From the NCBI GenBank assembly GCA_963750715.1, contig CAVVRP010000008.1, positions 372,001 through 436,000 on the forward strand: a DNA stretch of 64,000 nucleotides. Reading direction: 5' to 3'. The position numbers were made by a program, and so were the translations under genes. The notes under the pieces are model-generated. The model did not search any database. It was not told the origin of the DNA and saw only the letters and a program-made list of their open reading frames with translations. Shown in pieces: positions 54,108 through 62,242 of the stretch (its first letter is position 1; each line of letters opens with the position of its first letter). The stretch is from JAGVSR01 sp963750715. Lineage in GTDB: Bacteria; Pseudomonadota; Alphaproteobacteria; Rhizobiales; Hyphomicrobiaceae.

Positions 54108-56669
54108 ATGAGTTTTGGCAGTGGAGCGTATGACAGACAGCGCTTGCTTCCCGAGCAGTTGGAAGCGCGCCTGATCGGCCATCTTGGCCGCATGACCGGC
54201 GTGGCCGTGCTGACCGCCGTCGTTGCCTTGTGGTTTTCGCTCATATCCTGGAACGTCGCCGACCCAAGCATGACCCATGCGACGGGCGGGCAAGTCCACA
54301 ATCTGTTGGGATCGGCTGGCGCCATCACGTCCGATCTCTTGCTTCAGATGCTGGGTTTCGCGGCGGTCGTCGTCGTTCTCGCGCCGATGTTCTGGGGGCT
54401 CGAACTGCTGTTCGCTGAACGGGTCATCGGATTTCGGACGAAAGTCACGTTGTTCCCCATCTCCGTGCTGATGGCGGCAGCCGCTTTTTCCGCGTTGCCC
54501 GTGAGTGATGCTTGGCCACTGCATCATGGCTACGGCGGGATTCTCGGCGACCTTCTCATCAATGCCGGTTCGGACGTTTTCTCCATCATTAACCCCGATC
54601 GCAGTTTTCTTGCCGCCGGCGTGCTGTTCGCGCTGTGCGCGATCTCCACGACGAGCAATAGCATCGGCATCGAGTTGCGCCAGGTCTGGTTCTCCTTGCG
54701 CGGTCCACTGTCCTGGCACAGCAGAAGCGAGTCTTGGCACGAGACAATGAAGGAAGACCAGTTTGTCCGGGGTTCGCGTAGTACGGGCATAACCCGTTCA
54801 GGCACCTCCGATGATGACGAACAGCGCGAACCGATCCGAGACCGCAACTTGCTGTCGCGGCTTACGGACCGCTTGTCAGCGTCGAGCGCCGAGCCAGTCA
54901 AGGAAAGTCGCGGGCAGGTCGTCGGTGCGACTCTGGCGATCGAGCCCGCGGCCCACGACGCAGCGGCTCAACTTGGACTGTTCGATGAATTGAGAGGGCC
55001 GCGCCCCGGACCCAGGGAGCCGGTCGGCGACGACTTGGGCGCGAAGGATCTGGCGAAACGGTTCGCCCCGGAGTGCGCCGTCGCGAAGACCGCGCCTGAA
55101 CCAACGCTGGAATTAAAGCCCAGACCGATATTGGGCATGAGGCCGAAGTCGCTGGAGACTGGCTATCGCCGCCCCTCGCTCAATCTTTTGAAGCGGCCGG
55201 CTGCGGCCAAGCCGAGTCCCGAATTCACGCAGACGGCGTTGCGCGGCAACGCGCGGCTGCTCGAAGACGTGCTGGCGAATTTCGGCGTGAAGGGCGAAGT
55301 GCGCGACATCAAACCCGGCCCGGTTGTGACACTTTTCGAGTTCGAGCCGGCGCGCGGCACCAAGTCGTCACGGGTCATTGCGCTCGCTGACGATATCGCT
55401 CGCGAAATGAGTGCCACGAGCGTGCGTGCCGCAGTCGTCCCCGGTCGAAATGCCATCGGTATCGAGTTGCCCAACGTGCGCCGCGAACCTGTTCTGCTGC
55501 GCGAGTTGCTGGAAACGGAAGCCTTCCGCGCCGGCAGTGCAGCGCTGCCGATGGCAATTGGAAAATCTATCGGCGGAGAGCCCGTGGTCGCCGATCTGGC
55601 GCGCATGCCGCATCTGCTCGTCGCCGGCACGACTGGATCTGGCAAATCCGTTGGCGTGAACGCCATGATCCTGTCGCTGATCTATAGGCACTCACCAGAG
55701 ACATGTCGGTTCGTCATGATCGATCCGAAGATGCTGGAGCTGTCCGTGTACAACGGCATTCCGCATCTGTTGACGCCGGTCATCACGGAACCACAGAAGG
55801 CCGTCGCCGCCCTCAACTGGGTCGTGGCGGAGATGGAAGAACGCTACAAGCGCATGTCTCAGCTGTCGGTGCGCAATATCGACGTCTTCAACAACCGTGT
55901 GCAGAACGCCCGCAAGCGCGGCGAGATGATGACGCGCACGGTCCAGACGGGGTTCGATCAGCATAGCGGCCAGGCGATCTACGAACAGCAGGCGCTTCAT
56001 ATGGAGCCCATGCCATACATAGTTGTCGTCGTCGACGAGTTCGCGGATCTCATGATCGTCGCTGGCAAGGAAATCGAACAGGCCGTGCAGCGGCTGGCGC
56101 AGATGGCGCGAGCCGCCGGCATTCACCTCATCATGGCAACACAGCGCCCGTCGGTGGACATCATCACCGGCACGATCAAGGCCAACTTCCCCACCCGTAT
56201 CTCATTCAAGGTTACCTCGAAGATCGACAGCCGCACGATCCTCAACGATCAAGGCGCAGAACAGCTGCTGGGGCAGGGTGACATGCTGTACGCCTCGGGC
56301 TCCGGCCAGACCGTACGCGTGCACGGACCGTTCGTTTCCGACGAAGAGGTCGAGAGTATCGCGCAGGCGCTGCGTGAGCAGGGCGAGCCGCGCTACATCG
56401 ACGGCATTGCGGATGCGGTGGCGTCCGCCGGCGCCAATCCGGCTACAGGTCCGCAGCGGGCAGGGAGCGAAGAAGATCTCTATGACCGGGCCGTCGCCGT
56501 CGTGCTGCGGGACCGGAAGGCGTCGACGAGCTATGTCCAGCGTCGTCTATCCATCGGCTACAACAAGGCGGCCGATTTGATCGAGCGCATGGAGCGGGAA
56601 GGTCTCATTGGCCCCGCCAACGCTGTCGGCAAAAGGGATATTCTTGCGAGCGGCTCAAACGCCGCCTAA
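54108..56669 (+). CDS. ftsK: DNA translocase FtsK
   Basis: FtsK anchors at the division septum and pumps DNA to resolve chromosome termini. The 853-residue protein has four to five N-terminal membrane segments (about residues 30-190), a charged linker, then the motor with GTTGSGKSVGVNAMIL (Walker A near residue 507), VVVDEFADLMIVAG (Walker B) and MATQRPSVDIITG. The C-terminal gamma domain (SYVQRRLSIGYNKAADLIER) reads KOPS sequences. The start at 54108 is weakly supported; a TTG at 54096 is an alternative. Confidence 0.95.
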   Translation: MSFGSGAYDRQRLLPEQLEARLIGHLGRMTGVAVLTAVVALWFSLISWNVADPSMTHATGGQVHNLLGSAGAITSDLLLQMLGFAAVVVVLAPMFWGLELLFAERVIGFRTKVTLFPISVLMAAAAFSALPVSDAWPLHHGYGGILGDLLINAGSDVFSIINPDRSFLAAGVLFALCAISTTSNSIGIELRQVWFSLRGPLSWHSRSESWHETMKEDQFVRGSRSTGITRSGTSDDDEQREPIRDRNLLSRLTDRLSASSAEPVKESRGQVVGATLAIEPAAHDAAAQLGLFDELRGPRPGPREPVGDDLGAKDLAKRFAPECAVAKTAPEPTLELKPRPILGMRPKSLETGYRRPSLNLLKRPAAAKPSPEFTQTALRGNARLLEDVLANFGVKGEVRDIKPGPVVTLFEFEPARGTKSSRVIALADDIAREMSATSVRAAVVPGRNAIGIELPNVRREPVLLRELLETEAFRAGSAALPMAIGKSIGGEPVVADLARMPHLLVAGTTGSGKSVGVNAMILSLIYRHSPETCRFVMIDPKMLELSVYNGIPHLLTPVITEPQKAVAALNWVVAEMEERYKRMSQLSVRNIDVFNNRVQNARKRGEMMTRTVQTGFDQHSGQAIYEQQALHMEPMPYIVVVVDEFADLMIVAGKEIEQAVQRLAQMARAAGIHLIMATQRPSVDIITGTIKANFPTRISFKVTSKIDSRTILNDQGAEQLLGQGDMLYASGSGQTVRVHGPFVSDEEVESIAQALREQGEPRYIDGIADAVASAGANPATGPQRAGSEEDLYDRAVAVVLRDRKASTSYVQRRLSIGYNKAADLIERMEREGLIGPANAVGKRDILASGSNAA

Positions 56670-56833
56670 GCCGTCTCGCGGGGGGCTCCCGTTGTCGGCC
56701 CTATTGCGCTCACCAGTGCGCCTTGGGCTCGCAACGGGCCGAATGCCCACATCTGGTCGCATTCTTGGCGACAGTCCGGCGGTATAAGCGAAAACGAATG
56801 TTCGAAGCTCGCTGAGATAGGGGCTGGGGGCGC

Positions 56834-57583
56834 ATGGGAAATCGGTTTACGACGAAGCTGGCGGCGGCATTCATCGTGGTGGGGACCGCGATCGGCGCGG
56901 CGACGGCGGAAGAGCAGCAGAAGACTGCAGAGCCGCCAAAGCCAGCTGAGGCACAAACGCCTGCCGGCGCTGAAGCCGTTGGTTCGGGCTGGAGCGCCGA
57001 AGTCGCGCCAAACAGCACCTCGGGACTGACGCTCGATGAAAAGCAGACGGAAGTGGTCAAGAAGGTCAACGAGTACTTCAATGCCCTGACGACGTTGAAG
57101 GGGGCGTTCGTCCAGACCACCGCCGACAAAAAGCGCATGAAGGGGAAGTTCTTCGTCAAGAAGCCAGGCAAATTCCGGTTCGACTACTCGCTGCCTTCCA
57201 AGCAGATCATCATTTCCGACGGCGAATACCTGGCGATTTAGGATCTCGATCTGAACAACGAGGACCGCGTGGCACTCGATCAGACCCCGTTCCGATTATT
57301 GTTGCGCAAGGATGTCGATCTCATTCGCGATGCCAAGATCATGGAAGTCCAGGAAGGCGAGGACATGATCGTCGTGGCGCTGCAGGACAAGAGCCCCGAT
57401 ACCCCCGGCCGCATCAGGCTGTTTCTGTCGACCAGGCCGGAAACGGACCTGAAGGAGTGGGTGACGACCGACGCACAGGGTCTCGAGACCCGAGTAGAGA
57501 TCTCGGAATCCGTCAAAGGTCAGGATGTCGGCGCCGAACTCTTCAAGATCCAGGCCGTTGGACTGAACAAGTTTCACCCATGA
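56834..57583 (+). pseudogene. lolA: Outer-membrane lipoprotein carrier LolA with an in-frame amber codon
   Basis: LolA ferries lipoproteins through the periplasm. The N-terminus has a signal peptide (KLAAAFIVVGTAIGAATAE) and the LolA domain begins near VVKKVNEYFNALTTLKGAFV. Codon 136 is TAG (57239-57241) within the conserved ISDGEYLAI-DLDLNN stretch, and the same frame continues with similarity (VALDQTPFRLLLRKDVDLI through VGLNKFHP) to 57583. A CAG-to-TAG change explains it. Without suppression only the first half would be made. lolA is generally essential, so a source-sequence error is plausible. Confidence 0.88.
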
Positions 57584-57729
57584 AAATACAGCCTTGTCAG
57601 TAAGTTACCCGATCCTGCAATGTTGTGGCCAGTGTTCGGATGTGACGTAGTCGCACCAGGGCAACAAGGGAGTTGGGGGAAATCGAGGGCAACAGGTAAA
57701 ATTTTCGTGATCAGCCGTGTCCCCCCCTA

Positions 57730-57758
57730 TTGAAACACCCTTCCTTAGGATTATTTAA
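57730..57758 (+). promoter_or_regulatory. Promoter-like pair before the candidate small RNA
   Basis: A -35-like TTGAAA (57730-57735) and an A/T-rich -10-like stretch ending at 57758 (ATTTAA at 17 bp spacing) lie a few bases before the structured region. The -10 element is only loosely consensus. Confidence 0.4.
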
Positions 57759-57760
57759 AC

Positions 57761-57902
57761 GGTAGTCGGAGGCATCACTCAATCGGTAGCTCCCCCCCGT
57801 CTACCCGACGATGCTTCCGGGACGCTGGCTTCCCTCCCAGCGTCTTGCGCGAGAGCGCTGAAGCGCCCAGCCCCGCCCCCCGGGGTTGGGCGCGATTCTT
57901 TG
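57761..57902 (+). ncRNA. Candidate small RNA with C-rich hairpin loops
   Basis: Between lolA and the convergent CNB gene lies a chain of hairpins. Hairpin 1 pairs 57767-57776 with 57810-57819 (ten pairs, one a G-U) and continues inside as TCGGTAG with CTACCCGA, leaving the loop CTCCCCCCCGT. Hairpin 2 is a perfect eight-pair stem (57821-57828 with 57837-57844), loop CTTCCCTC. A small GCGC-GAGA-GCGC hairpin follows. Hairpin 3 (57863-57874 with 57882-57893, loop GCCCCCC) ends in GATTCTTT, like a terminator. C-rich loops are typical of rhizobial trans-acting sRNAs that bind ribosome sites. No coding frame is convincing here. The whole 380-bp gap holds nothing else I can name. Confidence 0.55.
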
Positions 57903-57962
57903 AGGACACGCGTATCGTCAAGCGGCGCTGACGGAGTGGCAGCGCGCCAGATAGACGTCTGG

Positions 57963-58478
57963 TCAATGCAGCGCCGGCAGGACTGCCGAAGGTGGTGCAG
58001 CCGTCACGAACTGTGCAACGGGACCAGTTCTGGACGCCACCGAACGGTCGATGGCCCGCAGCTCCTCGGCGACTGCACTCAATCGCGCTGAAATCTTCTG
58101 CACAAAATGATCGGCAATCTTGGGATCATCCACCATGAGGTGGTGCAACTCGCTGCGCGCGATGCGAAGGGCGCGAACCGAACTGCGTGCGACGACGGTC
58201 GTCGAATGCTGCGTTTGGATGAGCATGGCCATTTCGCCCAGCAGCGTGCCTGCCGGCAATGCCTCGGCAGGGTCATTGAAACGGCCCGAAAGCTTCACGG
58301 CATCGCCAGCCACAAGAACGATTGCGGCGTCGCCTTCCTCGTTCTCGCGAATGATGACGTCACCGGGTCGATAGACGATCCGGTCCGCACGCCGCACGAT
58401 CTCGGTAATTTGCAGTGGCTTGAGCCCGCGAAACAGATCGAGAGTGAGGAATGGTTTGACGAGCGCATCTATAGCCAT
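57963..58478 (-). CDS. Cyclic-nucleotide-binding domain protein
   Basis: A 171-residue protein made of a single cyclic-nucleotide-binding (cupin-type) domain, with no output domain. The family core is seen as IVYRPGDVIIRENEEGDAAI, VLVAGDAVKLSGR and GTLLGEMAMLIQTQHSTTV, where GEMAML is the phosphate-binding cassette region, although the usual arginine is not obvious. A helical C-terminal tail includes FVQKISARLSAVAEELRAID. The ATG at 58478 is chosen by domain position. It probably acts with a partner, and its ligand is unknown. Confidence 0.83.
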   Translation of the reverse strand: MAIDALVKPFLTLDLFRGLKPLQITEIVRRADRIVYRPGDVIIRENEEGDAAIVLVAGDAVKLSGRFNDPAEALPAGTLLGEMAMLIQTQHSTTVVARSSVRALRIARSELHHLMVDDPKIADHFVQKISARLSAVAEELRAIDRSVASRTGPVAQFVTAAPPSAVLPALH

Positions 58479-58651
58479 GACGTGAGTGGCCCCTACCCTG
58501 CGAAATATCACCATTAAACGGCGCAACCGGCGGCGGAGCATCACTAGAGCTCACCGCCTGCCGGACGTGGGCAAGCTCGGCTGATTCGCCTTGCGTGGTC
58601 CAGGGGGCTGTGCGCGGGCTGGGGATAGTCTGTTGGCGGGCGATTTACGGT

Positions 58652-59339
58652 TCAGGGAACGAGCTTGTAGCCGCCCGCTTCGGTCACCAGAATCTCTGCA
58701 TTCGACGGGTCTTTTTCGATCTTCTGGCGAAGACGGTAGATATGCGTTTCGAGGGTATGGGTGGTCACGCCGGCATTGTAGCCCCAGACCTCAAGCAGCA
58801 GCGTATCGCGCGGCACGACCTTCTCGCCGGAGCGATACAAATACTTCAAAATCGACGTCTCTTTTTCCGTAAGGCGCACCTTGCCGCCCTTGTCGTCGAT
58901 CAGCAGCTTCGACGCGGGTTTGAATGTGTACTGTCCGATCGAGAAGATGGCGTCCTCGCTTTGCTCATGCTGGCGGAGCTGGGCGCGAATACGGGCCAAC
59001 AGGACGGCGAACTTGAACGGTTTGGCGACATAGTCGTTGGCGCCGGCATCGAGGCCGAGGATCTGGTCGGCGTCGGTGACATTCGCCGTCAGCATGATGA
59101 TCGGGCTCTTGAAGCCGGACTTGCGCAACTGCTTGACGGCTTCGCGGCCGTCCATGTCCGGCAAGCCGACGTCGAACACGACCAGGTCGTAGCCGCCGGT
59201 TTTTGCCCGTTCCATCCCCTTCGCCTGCCGTGTTGGCCTCGTGCACGTCGAATTCCTCGATCAATGACAGCTGATCTTTGAGGGAGTCGCGCAGGTCCTC
59301 ATCGTCGTCGACCAGGAGAATCTTGCGGGTCGTGCTCAT
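58652..59339 (-). pseudogene. OmpR-type response regulator (CenR-like) with a single-base frameshift
   Basis: A two-component regulator with receiver and winged-helix domains, split by a frame change. From the ATG at 59339 it reads MSTTRKILLVDDDEDLRDSL through HEANTAGEG. A run of four G on the minus strand (59216-59219 on plus) then shifts the frame; with three G it continues MERAKTGGYDLVVFDVGLPD. The phospho-acceptor Asp is in VVFDVGLPDMDG and the Lys in VAKPFK. The C-terminal DNA-binding part ends VTEAGGYKLVP. It resembles envelope regulators such as CenR/OtpR, which fits the nearby LolA and YkuD genes, but that is inference. A homopolymer error is possible. Confidence 0.87.
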
Positions 59340-59491
59340 GGGTAGAAGCTCCGGGGGTAATCGCGATTTGCGGGTCGTTTCTTGTTTGGTCATGATGGGG
59401 GTGGGCCGGCCCGCCGGGCGGGGCAGGGAGGGATGGCATGGCCGCCGCCGCAGGAGAATGATGAGAAACTCGTCCCAAACGTCAACTGTTC

Positions 59492-59995
59492 GTGAGAGCA
59501 GCGCCCGGACGGCGGACCGAGGGACTGCTCAAGATCGGCGTCAAGGTCATGCGTTGCGTGCTCGGGCGGGATGGCATCCAAACTCTGAAGCGGGAGGGCG
59601 ACGGAGCAACGCCCGCGGGAGTTCATCCGGTCCGGCAGGTCTTCTATCGACCCGATCGGGTGCCGAGGCCCCGCACGGCTCTCGCGTCGGGCCGCTTGAA
59701 GCCGGACAGCGGCTGGTGCGACGAGGCAGCGGACCGAAACTACAATCGTTTCGTCCGCCATCCCTATCCCGCGAGCGCCGAGCGCATGTGGCGCGCCGAC
59801 CGACTATATGATCTGGTCATCGTGCTCGGCTACAACGACGTGCCGCGAAGGCGCGGGCGCGGCAGCGCCATCTTCATGCACGTGGCGAGGCCCGGTTATG
59901 CGCCGACCGAAGGCTGCATCGCCCTCTCCTCGCAGGAACTGCGGCGCGTCGCGGGCCTACTGCGACCGGGCGATTGCGTGCGGGTCATCGCCTGA
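59492..59995 (+). CDS. YkuD-domain L,D-transpeptidase-like protein, no signal peptide
   Basis: A 167-residue protein of the short YkuD group. The family opening LKREGDGATPAG and CDEAADRNYNRFVRHPY are followed by the catalytic residues in SAIFMHVARPGYAPTEGCIA, with His130 and Cys142. No signal peptide is visible, in contrast to the other L,D-transpeptidase at 51 kb; this is usual for the short group. The GTG at 59492 is the first start in the frame and has no clear ribosome site. It is divergent from the response regulator. Confidence 0.86.
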   Translation: MRAAPGRRTEGLLKIGVKVMRCVLGRDGIQTLKREGDGATPAGVHPVRQVFYRPDRVPRPRTALASGRLKPDSGWCDEAADRNYNRFVRHPYPASAERMWRADRLYDLVIVLGYNDVPRRRGRGSAIFMHVARPGYAPTEGCIALSSQELRRVAGLLRPGDCVRVIA

Positions 59996-60012
59996 AGCAA
60001 CCAGCATTGGAT

Positions 60013-60050
60013 AAATAAAAAGGCCCGGGTCCGCCTTGGACCCGGGCCAG
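60013..60050 (-). terminator. Rho-independent terminator of glnK-amtB
   Basis: An 11-base-pair perfect stem, GGCCCGGGTCC with GGACCCGGGCC (60022-60032 with 60038-60048), has a GCCTT loop. On the minus strand it is followed by TTTTTATTTA, as expected for an operon ending at 60133. Confidence 0.9.
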
Positions 60051-60132
60051 TTTGTGAGCACGTCTAGGGGAACCGCGTGCTCGGGAGAAAGTCGTGTAAT
60101 CGGCGCCGCGAAAACGCGATACCGGTCGAAAC

Positions 60133-61611
60133 TTAGTAGTTGTAGGCCCGCTCACCGTGATCCGTGATGTCGAGGCCTTCGCGCTCCTTCTCTTCGGACG
60201 GACGCAGCCCGACCAGCAGGTTGACGATGAAGAACAGGATCGCCGAACCGATGCCGGACCATGCCAGCGTGAGGCCGACAGCCTTGGCCTGAGCCGTCAC
60301 CTGGAACACCATGTCGTAGGCGCCGACGGCAAGCTCGCCGGGCTTCGACAGGTAGTCGGGGATGCCCGCGCCGCCGAGATCAGGATTGACCAGGATTCCG
60401 GTTGCCAGAGCACCGATGATGCCGCCGATGCAGTGGATACCAAAGACGTCGAGGCTGTCGTCGTACCCGAATGCGTGCTTGATGCTCGAGCAGAAGATGA
60501 AGCAGACGACCGAGACCACCAGGCCAAGGACGATCGCGCCCATAATGCCCGAGAAGCCGCAGGCCGGCGTGATGGCGACGAGACCGGCGACGACGCCGGA
60601 AACGAGACCGAGCAGCGACGGCTTACCCTTTGCCAACCACTCGACGATCATCCACGACAGCCCAGCTGCGGCCGTGGCGAGGAACGTGTTCATCATGACC
60701 TGAGTGGCGAAGGCGTTGGCTTCGAGGTTTGAGCCGACGTTGAAGCCGAACCAGCCGACCCAGAGAAGGGCGGCGCCGATCATGCACATCACGAGCGAGT
60801 GCGGAGGCATGGCTTCCTTTGGGTAGCCGACGCGCTTGCCGAGGATGAGGCAACCGACGAAGCCGGCAATGCCGGCGTTAATGTGAACGACGGTGCCGCC
60901 AGCGAAGTCGAGAGCGCCCCACTGGAAGACTTTGCCGGCGTCGACGAGCACGCCGTCGAGAGCCGCCTGGGCCGCGACCTTGGCTTCGCCTTCAGCCGCT
61001 GCAGCAACGGCCTTGGCCGCATTGCCGAACGCATCCGGGCCGCCCCAGTACCACACCATGTGCGCGATGGGAAAATAGATGAAGGTCACCCAAAGCGCCA
61101 TGAACAGCAGCACCGCCGAGAACTTGATGCGCTCGGCGACGGCGCCGAGGATCAGGGCCGGCGTGATGCAGGCGAAGGTCATCTGGAAGGCGATGTAGAC
61201 GAACTCGGGAATATAGACGCCGTTCGAGAACGTCGCCGCGACCGTCGTTAAGTCGACACCATGCAGGAAGACCTTGGAGAAGCCACCGACGAAGTCGTTG
61301 ATGGCGCCACCATTGGTGAACGCCATGGAGTAGCCGTAGGTCACCCAGATTATGGCGACGAGGCACAGCGTCGCGAACACATGCATGCACATCGACAGCA
61401 TATTCTTGGTGCGAACGAGGCCGCCGTAGAACAGGGCAAGGCCCGGTACTGTCATCAACAGAACCAGAACCGAGCAGATCATCATGAAGGCCGTATCGCC
61501 CTTGTTGGGAACCGGCGGTGCGTCGGCGGCCAGCGCAGGAGCCGCGAGCATAGCCAGCGTCGCCGCAGCTCCCAAAGCGCCCGCCTGTGTCTTAAGTAGT
61601 CTGAAGGTCAT
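60133..61611 (-). CDS. amtB: Ammonium transporter AmtB
   Basis: A trimeric ammonium channel. The 492-residue protein has a signal-like N-terminus (to AAPALAA, about residue 29) and 11 membrane segments. Conserved parts include NKGDTAFMMICSVLVLLMTV, GLALFYGGLVRTKNMLSM, DFAGGTVVHINAGIAGFVG and the late GIHCIGGIIGALATGI. The start at 61611 gives the best signal peptide and has GGGAG nine bases upstream. It follows glnK by 47 bp, so the transporter and its PII partner are made together. Confidence 0.96.
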   Translation of the reverse strand: MTFRLLKTQAGALGAAATLAMLAAPALAADAPPVPNKGDTAFMMICSVLVLLMTVPGLALFYGGLVRTKNMLSMCMHVFATLCLVAIIWVTYGYSMAFTNGGAINDFVGGFSKVFLHGVDLTTVAATFSNGVYIPEFVYIAFQMTFACITPALILGAVAERIKFSAVLLFMALWVTFIYFPIAHMVWYWGGPDAFGNAAKAVAAAAEGEAKVAAQAALDGVLVDAGKVFQWGALDFAGGTVVHINAGIAGFVGCLILGKRVGYPKEAMPPHSLVMCMIGAALLWVGWFGFNVGSNLEANAFATQVMMNTFLATAAAGLSWMIVEWLAKGKPSLLGLVSGVVAGLVAITPACGFSGIMGAIVLGLVVSVVCFIFCSSIKHAFGYDDSLDVFGIHCIGGIIGALATGILVNPDLGGAGIPDYLSKPGELAVGAYDMVFQVTAQAKAVGLTLAWSGIGSAILFFIVNLLVGLRPSEEKEREGLDITDHGERAYNY

Positions 61612-61658
61612 ATCCGCTACTCCCATTGCGTATCTTGATGTCTGATGCTGGTCATCGC

Positions 61659-61997
61659 TCACAGCGCCTCGTCGTCGAACTCACCGGTACGGATTCGGAC
61701 CGTGTTCTCAATGGATGACACGAAGATCTTTCCGTCGCCGATCTGGCCGGTCTTGGCGGTGCTCGTGATTGCGTCGATGACTTTGTCGACGGCCGCGGAG
61801 GGCACGACGACTTCGATCTTGACTTTCGGCAGGAAGCTGACGGCGTATTCGGCGCCGCGGTATATTTCCGTATGGCCCTTCTGGCGGCCGTAGCCTTTGA
61901 CTTCGGTGACCGTCATGCCCTGAAGCCCGAGATCGGTTAGCGCGGAACGCACCTCCTCCAGCTTGAATGGCTTGATGACTGCAGTGATCAACTTCAT
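61659..61997 (-). CDS. glnK: Nitrogen regulatory protein PII, GlnK
   Basis: A trimeric PII signal protein that binds and closes AmtB when nitrogen is plentiful. It is 112 residues with the uridylylation site Tyr51 in the T-loop (GHTEIYRGAEY), B-loop TGQIGDGKIFV and C-loop VRIRTGE. The paired arrangement with amtB identifies it as GlnK rather than GlnB. A sigma-54-like site upstream suggests NtrC control under nitrogen limitation. Confidence 0.96.
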   Translation of the reverse strand: MKLITAVIKPFKLEEVRSALTDLGLQGMTVTEVKGYGRQKGHTEIYRGAEYAVSFLPKVKIEVVVPSAAVDKVIDAITSTAKTGQIGDGKIFVSSIENTVRIRTGEFDDEAL

Positions 61998-62105
61998 ACG
62001 AGCACCCCTCTTCGCTTCCTTTTTTCACGGCCGCGACGGCAATTGCCGCGGCGCTATGCGACCCGCCCGAGATCCGGCTGGAACCCGTGGCCGACGCGTT
62101 AAGGA

Positions 62106-62122
62106 GTCAAGACGTGTGCCAG
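62106..62122 (-). promoter_or_regulatory. Sigma-54-like promoter of glnK-amtB
   Basis: On the minus strand CTGGCACACGTCTTGAC matches TGGCAC-N5-TTGCA with one important mismatch: A in place of C of the -12 GC doublet. It lies about 110 bp upstream of the glnK start. A 19-bp palindrome, AGCAC-N9-GTGCT (62182-62200), lies about 60 bp further upstream. It is similar to an NtrC site but with a centre two bases too long. Confidence 0.45.
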
Positions 62123-62242
62123 TTTCGAAGTAATGCCCTAGGCGATTGAAATCGCGCGGGGTTTCAGGACATGTTGGCAACAGCACTCCGATCCGGTGCT
62201 TAAAACGAGGCCACATTATGTGCAAAGCGAAAGAAATGCCTA

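Noticed and set aside
57837..57893. Terminator of the minus-strand CNB gene
   Set aside because: On the minus strand the hairpins are not followed by a T-rich tract; only the plus-strand reading ends in ATTCTTT.
62182..62200. NtrC enhancer site
   Set aside because: The palindrome AGCAC-N9-GTGCT has a centre two bases longer than the usual NtrC site, so I did not list it as a feature.
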